Program-made: the position numbers and the translations under genes
Assembly (NCBI GenBank): GCA_028284905.1
Contig: JANQQU010000085.1
Span: forward strand, 62,001-126,000
DNA from: Calditrichia bacterium
Lineage (GTDB): Bacteria > Calditrichota > Calditrichia > RBG-13-44-9 > J075
Length of the DNA stretch: 64,000 nt
Direction of reading: 5' to 3'
In this document: one piece after another, positions 19,139-27,996 of the stretch
How the letters are laid out: each line of letters begins with the position of its first letter
How positions within the stretch are numbered: position 1 is the first letter of the stretch
Notes under the pieces: generated by a model
Seen by the model: only the letters and a program-made list of their open reading frames with translations
What the model was told of the DNA's origin: nothing
Databases searched by the model: none

Positions 19139-19180
19139 ATCATTTTTTACCTGGTGGAAATCGCCGGTGGTTAGGTTTTG
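19139..19180 (-). pseudogene. Relic of a surface-protein C-terminal tail
   Basis: Read on the minus strand, this stretch translates to NLTTGDFHQVKND. That mirrors KLTTEDFQQVKKMMLIK, the last residues of the gene ending at 19262, about 80 bases away in the same orientation. The nucleotide match is about 34 of 40 bases by eye. Only the tail is left, with no open frame upstream, so it is a decayed duplicate or the scar of a recombination between paralogues. Confidence 0.5.
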
Positions 19181-19190
19181 ATTTTCAGTC

Positions 19191-19256
19191 GGGGCGAAGC
19201 ATTCCATATTAAGATCTTGGATTTATCTGTGTCCTTGAGATGGAATGCTTCGCCCC
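19191..19256. repeat. GCGAAGCATTCC hairpin behind a surface-protein gene
   Basis: Perfect 17-bp arms GGGGCGAAGCATTCCAT (19191-19207) and ATGGAATGCTTCGCCCC (19240-19256) enclose 32 bases. The element begins six bases after the stop codon of the minus-strand gene ending at 19262, so it is placed as a terminator or 3' stabiliser. The same family recurs at 22121, 32390 and 35701. Confidence 0.75.
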
Positions 19257-19261
19257 TATAC

Positions 19262-22057
19262 TTATTTAATCAGCATCATTTTTTTCACCTGCTGGAAATC
19301 CTCGGTGGTCAATTTATAAAAATAGATACCGCTGCCAACCCTATTTCCCAAATGATTGGTGCCATCCCAGGTCATGCTGTAATTACCGGCATTCCGGTTC
19401 TCATTCAGCAAGGTTTTTACCAGACGTCCGGAAATGTCATAAATCTTTAAAGTAACAATTCCGACATCCGAGATCCGAAATCCGATCGTCGTGCTCGGGT
19501 TAAACGGATTGGGGTAATTTTGCAACAATTCATATGTTACCGGTAATTCCGCAACAGCGTCCCGATCATTACCGGTTTTTCGCAAACCGCGGGCATGTTC
19601 GAGCGCAATGCGAGCATCATCCCAGGCGTCCCGGTATTCTTTTACTGCAACATCATGATCACCGCTTGCGATTTCTGCCTGTGCATCAGCGATATCCTCC
19701 TGTGCATCGGAGATACGATCATCTGTTGCCGGATTGCCGGCAAATTCCTGGGCCTCGGTGAGTTTGGTTTCCGCGATGGTTCTGGCTAATGTAACAATGG
19801 CATCAATTTCATCTGTAGCATCCGCGCCGTCGGCTTCGGCATCCTGGAGCTCTTCGACAGCGGTGCGCAGATCATCGAAGCCATCACTGATCTCACCATC
19901 GTTGAAATCCGCGATGGCATCATTCAATGCATCGATGGCGTCCTGTAAATCTGCATTTGCATTCCCACTGTAACCGCCATTGTCGATTAAATCCTGAATA
20001 GCAGTTGTCGCATTCTGGACATCAGCTTCCGCATCCATCCCCTGGGCGATCGCGCTACCGAGGTGGACGGCCCGTTGCAGCTCTTTACGGGCGCTGGCCA
20101 GGCGACGAATCGCCAGTCCAAAATTGCCGGCGGCTAATTCATCCTGATAATCCTGAAAAAAATCGTTGGCATCATCGATGTAAGCATCCACTTGTGTGGT
20201 GCCGGCAAAAGCATCGGCTTCATTAACCGTTTCTTCGGCAAGCCCCAGCGCAAGTTCAACAATCGCAGTGATCAGCTCGGAAACATCCGCGCCGTCGGCC
20301 AGGGCAGCCATCAAATCCTGCGCGGCATCTTCCAATCCTTTGTAGGCTTCCTGAACGTCGTTGCCGTTAATATTGTCCACAGCATCCTGTAGATTATTGA
20401 CAGCATCATTCAAATCATTCTCCGCTGCCGGGGGGACGGAGGGATCGTTTATGATGTTCGTGATATCGCCGATAATCGCTTCAGCACCTCCATCGCCGCC
20501 ACTATACTTCACGATAAACATATCGATACCACCAATATAGCTCAGAGTAGTTTCGTTCGCCGTTCCGCTACCAAAAGTTACATCGGCGCCCCTGTAGAGA
20601 CCAACGACATAAATATTGCCATCGGCATCCGTCGCAATACCATAGCCACCGGTAAAACTTGTGTTACCGACGCCGATTACCCACTGTAATACACCATCTT
20701 TATCGAGTTTTACCAGATAGATGTCCGAAACCCCGGTAGCGGTTAACATCGTTTCATTCGCCTCGCCGCTGCCAAAGGTTGCTACATCACGGAATGAACC
20801 GGTAATATAGCTATTTTCGTTACCATCCAGGGCGAGGGCAGCGCTTTCCTCCAAACCGGTTCCGCCAGCTTGTTTGACCCATTGAAGTAATCCGTTACCG
20901 TTATATTTTGCGAAATAGCTGTCGAAAGACCCAGCACTGTTTAAGGTGGTTGCGTTGGTTTCTCCACTGCCAAATGTTGCCATATCACTAAAATACCCGG
21001 TAATATAGCTGTTTCCATTATCATCTATATCAATGGAGTTGCCCATGTCACCGGCACTACTACCAGCTGACTTTGCCCATTGAAGTAGTCCGTTCCCATC
21101 ATATTTCGCGAGGAAAATATCTTCGCTGCCACTGCTATTCAAAATAGTTGCGTTAGCCTCGCCGGAACCGAAGGTCGCTGCACCGTTAAAATATCCGGTA
21201 ACGTAACTATTACCTGCGTCATCGATCGCAATATCTTTACCTCTATCCGAGAAGAATCTTCCCCCGGCGCCACCGGCACGTTTCGCCCATTGCAGTAGCC
21301 CGTTCGTATCATACTTTGCCAGAAATGCATCCTCAGATCCGGCGCTGGTTAAATTGGTTTCGTTGGCTTCTCCATCGCCGAAGGTAGCGGTAAAATGAAA
21401 CGCACCAGTGATATAGCTATTACCAGCATCGTCCACGGCAATGGCTGTGCCGAAATCCCGCGCAAAAAATCCATTATTAAGACCCCCGGCCTGCGTCGCC
21501 CAAACGAGTTCGCCATTTCCGTTATATTTGGCAACAAAGATATCATCGGAACCGAGACTGGTTAAAGTGGTTTCGTTGGTTTCATTGAGCCCAAAGGTTG
21601 CACTGCCGCTAAAGAAGCCGGTGATGTAGATGTTGCCGGTGCCATCAAGAGCAATATCTTCAGCGGTATCAAAACTGCTGCCCCCGGCGCTTTTTGCCCA
21701 AACGAGCAAACCGTTCTCATCATACTTGGCGATAAAAATGCTGCTGCTGCCGGGACTGATCAGGATGGTTTCATTGGCTTCAGTGGCGCCAAAGGTTGTG
21801 CTGGCTTCATAATAACCACAAACAAAGCTGTTGCCGGCATCATCGATGGTGATACCGATGATTTCTTCAAAACCCGTCCCGCCGGCGCTTTTCGCCCATT
21901 TGAGCTCCTGGGCGGTTGCTATATTGCCCAAGATGAGCGTAAATATTAGCATCGCTATACCGACTGAATTTGAGTGATAGCATTTCAAACTGTGATTTTG
22001 CTGCCTAAAACCAATAAATTTCAATATTGATATTTTTGGGATATCAATAAATTTCAT
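19262..22057 (-). CDS. Surface protein: SBBP propeller, helical stalk, sorting domain
   Basis: A 931-residue secreted protein. The signal peptide is unusually distal (hydrophobic SVGIAMLIFTLILG at about residues 31-44, cleavage near IATAQ). Seven SBBP-type repeats (LQWAKSAGG, then GNSYITGYF, then ATFGSGEAN) probably close a seven-bladed propeller at about residues 50-515. An acidic, Ala-rich helical stalk (stalk A) spans about 540-830, with DLxDAIDALNDAIADFNDG units. The sorting module runs from YPNPFNPSTT near 848 to MMLIK. AGGAGAGGAATT directly precedes the ATG at 22057. It belongs to a run of six same-strand paralogues, and stalk A is shared with the genes ending at 25440 and 35994. The ligand and role are unknown; a binding or display function is inferred. 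Confidence 0.87.
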   Translation of the reverse strand: MKFIDIPKISILKFIGFRQQNHSLKCYHSNSVGIAMLIFTLILGNIATAQELKWAKSAGGTGFEEIIGITIDDAGNSFVCGYYEASTTFGATEANETILISPGSSSIFIAKYDENGLLVWAKSAGGSSFDTAEDIALDGTGNIYITGFFSGSATFGLNETNETTLTSLGSDDIFVAKYNGNGELVWATQAGGLNNGFFARDFGTAIAVDDAGNSYITGAFHFTATFGDGEANETNLTSAGSEDAFLAKYDTNGLLQWAKRAGGAGGRFFSDRGKDIAIDDAGNSYVTGYFNGAATFGSGEANATILNSSGSEDIFLAKYDGNGLLQWAKSAGSSAGDMGNSIDIDDNGNSYITGYFSDMATFGSGETNATTLNSAGSFDSYFAKYNGNGLLQWVKQAGGTGLEESAALALDGNENSYITGSFRDVATFGSGEANETMLTATGVSDIYLVKLDKDGVLQWVIGVGNTSFTGGYGIATDADGNIYVVGLYRGADVTFGSGTANETTLSYIGGIDMFIVKYSGGDGGAEAIIGDITNIINDPSVPPAAENDLNDAVNNLQDAVDNINGNDVQEAYKGLEDAAQDLMAALADGADVSELITAIVELALGLAEETVNEADAFAGTTQVDAYIDDANDFFQDYQDELAAGNFGLAIRRLASARKELQRAVHLGSAIAQGMDAEADVQNATTAIQDLIDNGGYSGNANADLQDAIDALNDAIADFNDGEISDGFDDLRTAVEELQDAEADGADATDEIDAIVTLARTIAETKLTEAQEFAGNPATDDRISDAQEDIADAQAEIASGDHDVAVKEYRDAWDDARIALEHARGLRKTGNDRDAVAELPVTYELLQNYPNPFNPSTTIGFRISDVGIVTLKIYDISGRLVKTLLNENRNAGNYSMTWDGTNHLGNRVGSGIYFYKLTTEDFQQVKKMMLIK

Positions 22058-22120
22058 AATTCCTCTCCTGATAATTTTTTGTTTGGGTTAAGCAGTCCTA
22101 TATAAGATCGAAAAAATATT

Positions 22121-22194
22121 TGTTGGGGTGAAGCATTCCATTTAAAGATCGAAGATATATCTCCGTTTTTTAGAGGGACTGCTTCACCCCAACA
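22121..22194. repeat. GTGAAGCATTCC hairpin behind a surface-protein gene
   Basis: Arms 22121-22139 and 22176-22194 (TGTTGGGGTGAAGCATTCC and its complement) match at 18 of 19 positions. It lies 36 bases past the stop of the gene ending at 22231. It belongs to the same family as 19191-19256. Confidence 0.7.
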
Positions 22195-22230
22195 GTTAAA
22201 TAATCCTCAAACCCGTTTGGGAATATTGCC

Positions 22231-25122
22231 TTATTTAATCAGCATCATTTTCTTCACCTGCTGGAAATTCCCGGCGGTCAATTTATAGAGATAGATACCG
22301 CTGCCAACCTTGACGCCCGATTGATTAGTGCCATCCCAGGTGACGCTGTAATTTCCGGCATTGCGGTTCTCATTCAGCAAGGTTTTTACCAGGCGACCGG
22401 AAATATCATAAATCTTCAAGGTAACGATGCCGGCATCCGAAATCCGAAATCCGATCGTTGTACTCGGGTTAAACGGATTGGGATAATTTTGCAGCAGCTC
22501 GTAATCATCCGCTAAAGCAGCGAGGGCTTCCCCATCTTCGCCATTCGTCCGCACTTTCGGGAAGCTTTGGGCGGAACCATGGCCGAGGATGGCTGCGCCG
22601 GTGGCAAAAACGATGTCTTCTGCACAGATTGTGCCACGGAAGTTCACATAGCTATCCGCGCGAACGTTGGCATCCGGGGCGATGATATTACCCAGCACGG
22701 TAGCTTCCCGACCGATATCGATGCGGCGGCTCTGCAGGTTGTTGAAGGTCAGAGAATTGCTTGTCCCACCACTGATTTCTACCACCATGCGCTGACCGAA
22801 TTCCAGATCGCTGACGATATTAACGATGACCGGACCACCACTGGCATCGACGATCAAGCGAGTGTCGGTACCAAACTCCAGTTCATCCAGAAAGTATTCA
22901 CCGCTGCTGAAGCGAAGCACGCCGTCGCGCTCCACGACAACATCCCGATAGGAGCCAGGAGGCAGGACGAGATCGTCGGTGTCTTCCACATCGACATCAT
23001 CGCTGCCGGCGCTGTAGGGCGGCAGGGCAGGTAGCGGGATGGGATCGACAGCAGCATTGCCGCTGGCGGTGCCGTTGACGTTTGCATCGTTGTCCAGATC
23101 ATCACCGGCCAAAACGTCGCCGTTGACAGTGTTGTCGCTGCTAATATCGATGTCATCTACTGCAGTGATATTGCCGTCGATGATCGTCGGGGCGCCGCGA
23201 TTGACGTCCACATCATCATTCGCATGAATGCTGCCATCGACCAGGGCGGCGGCGCTGATGTCGACATCTTCCTCAGCAAACAAGACCAGATCATGTCCGG
23301 AGGATCCATCAATCGGATGGCAAATTTCCAGACTGTTGACAAATAAATCCCGGGGAGGATCGGCGCCAGCGTTATGATTGGTAAATACAATCCCTATTGG
23401 TGCCGGATTACCGGAAACCGACTTAAATGAACGTCCGCTAAAAGTAGCGGTGCCACCTTCCAAACGAATAATTTCCAGATCATAGGTATTTCCGGCGCGA
23501 ACGGTAATTTTTATTTCTAATCCTTCATCGCTAAAGTCCAGGTTGGTATTGCTAAGACCATTGTCATCAAATATGTGGTAGAACGAAGGATCTATTTGAA
23601 ATTGTGAAGCGTCACCGGCAAAAAGGATATCGAGCAATGAACCACCGGCAGCTAGCAGGGTGGCGGTAACCTGACCGCCGGGCTCGACAAAGCCATTATC
23701 CATTTTAAAAGACAGGCAGGAGCCTTCTGTCATTACTTGTGCAAAGGGGCGGGTCGCTGTGGCAGTGTTGCCCTGATTGGCATAGAGTCCCCAGGTGAGG
23801 TCATTGGTGTTGATATCCCCATCGCTATTGCCGTCACCGTCGCCATTGTAGATGGAATTACCGATGAAGAAACCATTCCGGGCGGGTTCGCCGCTGGAAG
23901 TAGACAGGGCCCAGGGGCCGAAGCCGCTGCCGTCGTTGTCGCCGCTTTGCCAACCGTCGTCGTAAGCTGTGCCGGTGGCGTCGCTATTTTCGCAAGTAAG
24001 GTCGCTGCAACTGGCCGGGGCGATAATCACGCCCGCCTCGGTATAAGTGCACTCCGGCTCATCGGAGAAATAGGCGGTGACATCAATGCTGCCGCCCTCG
24101 GCAGGGAGGTCGGATAATTCGACATCCTGCGGGCTGCCAAGAATCGGGAAGGATCGGCTGTATACGATCAGATTACCAGTGGAAGGAGGATTGGCGTAAG
24201 TAACCCGCACCAGTGAGGTAAAGGTATTGCTTTCCGGGTTACAAACATCCTGTTCGACGACTTCCAGATCGGTAATTTCGCAGGGAGGCGGACAGAGTTC
24301 CAGGCAGTTGAAGAAAATATCCCGGGGAGAATCTCCACCGGCATTCATATTGAAAAGGCGCACCTGTGCAGGCACCTGCGGCCCATTCGTTGAGATAAAT
24401 TGCTCGCGGGACGGGGTGTAACTTTCGCCGCTGATGATATCGATGATTTCGATATCATACAATTCCACATCGGCATAGGTGATTTTGATGCATATTCCTT
24501 CATCGGTAAAGTCGATATCCTCCGGATCGATATTCCCCGTACCTCCGAAATTAATAATTTGATAATGCCCGGCAAGACCATCGTACTGGAAAGTCACCAA
24601 ATCTTCTCCAGCGCTGTTTTGCAGACTGAAACCAACTTTACTGCCAGAATTTTCATCGACCCAGCCGTTATCCATTTTCAGGGAAAAGGAGCTACCGATG
24701 ACCATTGGGGTTGTGAAAGGGCGTATTGCGCTGGCGGTGTTTCCCTGGTTGGCGTACAGTCCCCAGGAACGGCCGTCCTTATTGATGTCATCATCCTGAT
24801 TATCATCGCCATTTCCGTTAGCTGCAGAGTTACCAATGAAGTGGCCGTTGCGGGCGGGATCATTGTCGGTTGTGGATAACTGCCAGGCGCCAAAGCCGCT
24901 GCCGTCGTTGGAACCGTCTGACCAAATGTAAATATTGTCGCCAGCGTTATAGTCCTCAGCATTAGCGGCGCTGCTGCTGCATTCGTCCTCAATCGGTTGA
25001 GCGTTCAGAAAACCGCTGAACAGCAGAGTGAAAATTAGTAAAAATTTTGTGATGATGAGAAAATTGCCGGCAGGTAAACTGGCAATTCTCCCGGGCAGAA
25101 AGTCATGTCTCTTGGTATGCAT
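22231..25122 (-). CDS. Surface protein: twin jelly-roll heads, beta-helix-like stalk, sorting domain
   Basis: A 963-residue secreted protein with a signal peptide (FLLIFTLLFSGFLNAQ, about 27-42). Two related jelly-roll-like domains (about 45-275 and 385-600) both contain DGSGFG, SWGLYANQGNTA or TWGLYANQGNTA, MDNG and an ...PRD(I/L)F ending. A small Ig-like CEITDLEV domain lies between them. Stalk B (about 608-856) has repeated short turns such as VDGSIHANDDVDVN and NTVNGDVLAGDD, suggestive of a beta-helix like bactofilins. A sorting module follows from about 874. AAGGAGAGG lies before the ATG at 25122. The two heads look like an internal duplication. It is a paralogue of the genes ending at 27997 and 32645 through stalk B. 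Function is unknown; carbohydrate binding by the jelly-rolls is a guess. Confidence 0.86.
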   Translation of the reverse strand: MHTKRHDFLPGRIASLPAGNFLIITKFLLIFTLLFSGFLNAQPIEDECSSSAANAEDYNAGDNIYIWSDGSNDGSGFGAWQLSTTDNDPARNGHFIGNSAANGNGDDNQDDDINKDGRSWGLYANQGNTASAIRPFTTPMVIGSSFSLKMDNGWVDENSGSKVGFSLQNSAGEDLVTFQYDGLAGHYQIINFGGTGNIDPEDIDFTDEGICIKITYADVELYDIEIIDIISGESYTPSREQFISTNGPQVPAQVRLFNMNAGGDSPRDIFFNCLELCPPPCEITDLEVVEQDVCNPESNTFTSLVRVTYANPPSTGNLIVYSRSFPILGSPQDVELSDLPAEGGSIDVTAYFSDEPECTYTEAGVIIAPASCSDLTCENSDATGTAYDDGWQSGDNDGSGFGPWALSTSSGEPARNGFFIGNSIYNGDGDGNSDGDINTNDLTWGLYANQGNTATATRPFAQVMTEGSCLSFKMDNGFVEPGGQVTATLLAAGGSLLDILFAGDASQFQIDPSFYHIFDDNGLSNTNLDFSDEGLEIKITVRAGNTYDLEIIRLEGGTATFSGRSFKSVSGNPAPIGIVFTNHNAGADPPRDLFVNSLEICHPIDGSSGHDLVLFAEEDVDISAAALVDGSIHANDDVDVNRGAPTIIDGNITAVDDIDISSDNTVNGDVLAGDDLDNDANVNGTASGNAAVDPIPLPALPPYSAGSDDVDVEDTDDLVLPPGSYRDVVVERDGVLRFSSGEYFLDELEFGTDTRLIVDASGGPVIVNIVSDLEFGQRMVVEISGGTSNSLTFNNLQSRRIDIGREATVLGNIIAPDANVRADSYVNFRGTICAEDIVFATGAAILGHGSAQSFPKVRTNGEDGEALAALADDYELLQNYPNPFNPSTTIGFRISDAGIVTLKIYDISGRLVKTLLNENRNAGNYSVTWDGTNQSGVKVGSGIYLYKLTAGNFQQVKKMMLIK

Positions 25123-25226
25123 AAGTCCTCTCCTTTATGGGTATTTATGGTAATTATCCCTTTGTGGTCGCGATGTTGGTGAAATGATCTTTCTTTGGCA
25201 ATTAGTATTCAGTACACCCGTAATCA

Positions 25227-25303
25227 ACCTTCGGCAAGCTCACGATATACCCGTCGAAGGATAATTCCCAGGCCGATTCACCCTTCGACAAGCTCAGGAT
25301 GAA
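25227..25303. repeat. CCTTCGACAAGCTCA-type repeats
   Basis: Copies of CCTTCGGCAAGCTCA (25228-25242) and CCTTCGACAAGCTCA (25282-25296) lie with an inverted CGTCGAAGG between them (25252-25260). They sit in the 317-base gap between two surface-protein genes; nothing else gene-like is present there. This motif resembles a repeat common in many bacterial genomes. Confidence 0.55.
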
Positions 25304-25388
25304 TAGAGGTTTGGTGTTGTTGCCAACACTCAACCCGCCTTGGCAAGAGCGTTAAATAAATTGTCAGGTAAAGAAAGTGATAATATAC

Positions 25389-25422
25389 AAAAATGCCGTT
25401 TCCCGGAGGAAGCGACACTTTT
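25389..25422 (-). terminator. Decayed intrinsic terminator
   Basis: AAAAATGCCGTTTCCC, then GGAGGAAGCGACACTTTTT, is an imperfect copy of the intact hairpin at 27943-27978. It occupies the same position just after the stop of the neighbouring minus-strand gene ending at 25440. Confidence 0.55.
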
Positions 25423-25439
25423 TACTAACAGAAATTGGT

Positions 25440-27632
25440 TTATTTCAAAAGAATCATCCGGCGCGCAGCGCTAAAATCACCGGCGACAACGCGGTAGATG
25501 TAAATACCGCTGGATGCCCGGGTGCCGTTGTCACTTCTACCATCCCAGTTAATGCTATGGTTTCCAGCATCAAGCATATTGCTCAGCAGTGTGCGCACCA
25601 ACTGACCGTTGATATTGTAAATGCGCAGGGTAATGCTGCTGGCTTCCGGCAGGCTGAAGGCGATTGTGGTGCTCGGGTTAAACGGATTGGGATAATTCTG
25701 TTCTAACACAAAGTTAGCCGGCAGGGCAGCGGTAACACTATCATCATCAGTTTTACGGAGGCCGCGGCCATGTTCCAGGCCGATGCGGGCATCGTACCAG
25801 GCATCACGATATTCTTTCACGGCCCGGTCGTAGTCACCATCAGCTATTTCACTCTCGGCATCGGCAAGATCGGCCTGGGCCGCAGCGATACGGCTGTCGG
25901 TCTCCGGGTTACCGGCAAATGCTTGCGCTTCCGCTACTTTCGCTTCCGCGAGTGCTTTTGCCAGGACAACGATAGCGTCGATTTCCGTTGTCGCAGTGGC
26001 ACCATCGGATTCGGCATCCTGCAACTCTTCCACGGCATCACGGAGATCGCTGAGACCGGCATAGATATCCCCATCGTTGAAACCTGCAATGGCATCGTCC
26101 ATTTCATCGATGGCATCTTGCAAATCCGCATTGGCGTTACTGCTGTAGCCGCCGTTGTCGATCAGATCCTGCACATCAGCGATTGTTGCATTGACATCTG
26201 CGATCGCATCCGTGCCCTCGGCGATAGCACTGCCGAGCTGGATCGCCCATTGGAATTCCTGGTAAGCACTGCCGAGGCGGCGCACCGCCTGATCGGGATG
26301 GCCATTCGCCAGCTCAGCCAGGGCGTTTGCCAGAAAACCTTCGCCATCGCTAATGTAGTTATCAACCTCACTGCTGCTACCACCATATCCTTGCGCCGTG
26401 GCATAGGCCTGCTGCGCCAATTCATCCGCCAGATCGTAAATATCCTCGATAATTTCAGTGACGTTCGCCCCGTCACCCTCGGCCAGTTGTAAGTCTTCGA
26501 TGCCATCTTCCAGGCCTTTGAATGCTTCGTAGGCGTCGTTTATGTTTAGTTGGTTGAGGGCGTCCTGCAGCTCTGCAAGTGCATCATTCAGATGATTCGT
26601 AGCAGCTGCCGGAGTGGCTGAGTCATCGCGCAGGTCTATAACCGCGCTGATAATATCAGCCAGTTTATCAGCTGGTGAGGCGCTGCCTGAAAAAGCTATA
26701 GATGATGGGGAAGATCCCACGAATAAATTGGTGATGTGGGTGTTGGTGGCAACATCGACTACTAAGACAGAATTATTTCCCAGGAGGTAAGCAGTTGCGC
26801 CATCGGGAGTGAACGCCAGGAAAAGACTATTAGTAAGTCCGGAGGTGGTGACGGTATTGGTGGCGACATCGACTGCCAGGGTGTTGGAAAAAGGAGATGT
26901 CACATAGAGCGATGTGCCATCGGGGGAGAACACTATATCAAGCGGGATGATCCCAGACAAGGAAATTTCCGGGGGAGTGACGGTATTGGTGGCGACATCG
27001 ATCATCCAGATACTTTGAGGTCCATTACGATTTGCCACATAGACAGTTGCGCCATCGGGGGTGATCGCTACACAAGATGGCGCATTTCCGACGGCTATCG
27101 TTGTGGTGACGGTGTTGGTGGCGACATCAATCACCGAGACATTATCAGAACCTTGATTGGTGACATAGGCAGTTGCGCCATCGGGGGTGATCGCCACACG
27201 ATTTGGCACATTTCCAACGGTTATCGTGCTTATGACAGTGTTGGTGGCGACATCAATTACTGAGACACTATTAGATGCCCTATTTGTTACATAGGCCGCA
27301 GTGCCGTCGGGGGTAATTGCTACGTTATTTGGGTAGGCGCCCACGGCAACTGTCGCGGAGACGGTACTCGTGGCGACATCAATTACTGAGACACTATTAG
27401 ATTCCCTGTTTGTTACATAGGCTGCAGCGCCATCGGGGGTGATCGCCACACTACGCGGTTTATCTCCGACGGATATCGTATTGGTTACAGTGTTCGTAGC
27501 GATATCGATTACCGAGACATTGTTAGAATTTAGATTTGCCACGTAAGCAACGGTCTGCCCTTGCAATGGTGTCAGGGTTATCCCAAGTAATAGCACTATA
27601 AAGTACAGTATTATCTTTTTTGTCTGATTCAT
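25440..27632 (-). CDS. Surface protein: YVTN propeller, helical stalk, sorting domain
   Basis: A 730-residue secreted protein with a signal peptide (IILYFIVLLLGITLTPLQG, residues 7-25). Seven YVTN-type blades follow (AYVTNRxSNSVSVIDVATNTV with AITPDG between them, about 26-315), giving a seven-bladed propeller like archaeal surface-layer proteins. Stalk A, helical and acidic, spans about 335-630 and is shared with the genes ending at 19262 and 35994. The sorting module ends in RRMILLK, a variant otherwise found only on its neighbour ending at 27997. AAAGGAGAGG precedes the ATG at 27632. The near-identical blades suggest recent tandem expansion. It is likely a cell-surface scaffold or binding protein; no catalytic residues are evident. 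Confidence 0.88.
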   Translation of the reverse strand: MNQTKKIILYFIVLLLGITLTPLQGQTVAYVANLNSNNVSVIDIATNTVTNTISVGDKPRSVAITPDGAAAYVTNRESNSVSVIDVATSTVSATVAVGAYPNNVAITPDGTAAYVTNRASNSVSVIDVATNTVISTITVGNVPNRVAITPDGATAYVTNQGSDNVSVIDVATNTVTTTIAVGNAPSCVAITPDGATVYVANRNGPQSIWMIDVATNTVTPPEISLSGIIPLDIVFSPDGTSLYVTSPFSNTLAVDVATNTVTTSGLTNSLFLAFTPDGATAYLLGNNSVLVVDVATNTHITNLFVGSSPSSIAFSGSASPADKLADIISAVIDLRDDSATPAAATNHLNDALAELQDALNQLNINDAYEAFKGLEDGIEDLQLAEGDGANVTEIIEDIYDLADELAQQAYATAQGYGGSSSEVDNYISDGEGFLANALAELANGHPDQAVRRLGSAYQEFQWAIQLGSAIAEGTDAIADVNATIADVQDLIDNGGYSSNANADLQDAIDEMDDAIAGFNDGDIYAGLSDLRDAVEELQDAESDGATATTEIDAIVVLAKALAEAKVAEAQAFAGNPETDSRIAAAQADLADAESEIADGDYDRAVKEYRDAWYDARIGLEHGRGLRKTDDDSVTAALPANFVLEQNYPNPFNPSTTIAFSLPEASSITLRIYNINGQLVRTLLSNMLDAGNHSINWDGRSDNGTRASSGIYIYRVVAGDFSAARRMILLK

Positions 27633-27851
27633 TTACCTCTCCTTTAATACAATGCTTTTCCTCATAGACGCAGTAGGAAAGAAGTTTCACTGGTGAGGAA
27701 TTGCCAGTTCAATATCGTCATATCTTTAGCAAAGTAACTGTGTCTCAATTTTTCATAAACGTTTTCCGTTTTGTTTCTATTGGCTGATTATTAATGTGTA
27801 TAAAATGCGGGAAAAGAACCCGTCGAATTATTTACTATGGGTAGCATTGTA

Positions 27852-27889
27852 TAGATATAAAACAGGCTGCTAGATATAAAACAGGCTGC
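27852..27889. repeat. 19-bp perfect tandem duplication
   Basis: The sequence TAGATATAAAACAGGCTGC occurs twice head to tail (27852-27870 and 27871-27889) in the 364-base gap upstream of the gene starting at 27632. No gene lies in this gap. The repeat could be a regulatory duplication or replication slippage. Confidence 0.7.
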
Positions 27890-27942
27890 GATATACTCAA
27901 AACTTCAAAAATTTCGTTTTTATTCGACTATGGATATAAGCT

Positions 27943-27978
27943 AAAAAATGCCGTTCCCCGAAGGAAACGGCATTTTTT
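27943..27978. terminator. Strong intrinsic terminator, bidirectional
   Basis: A perfect 13-bp stem AAAAAATGCCGTT (27943-27955) and AACGGCATTTTTT (27966-27978) has a 10-base loop and T-tracts on both strands. It is located 18 bases after the stop of the minus-strand gene ending at 27997. Confidence 0.85.
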
Positions 27979-27996
27979 ACTAACAGAAGCTTTCTT

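Noticed and set aside
22567-24879. Plus-strand frames of up to about 160 codons opposite the surface-protein genes
   Set aside because: They are antisense shadows of the repeated stalk and head modules; their translations carry no recognisable domain and no plausible starts.
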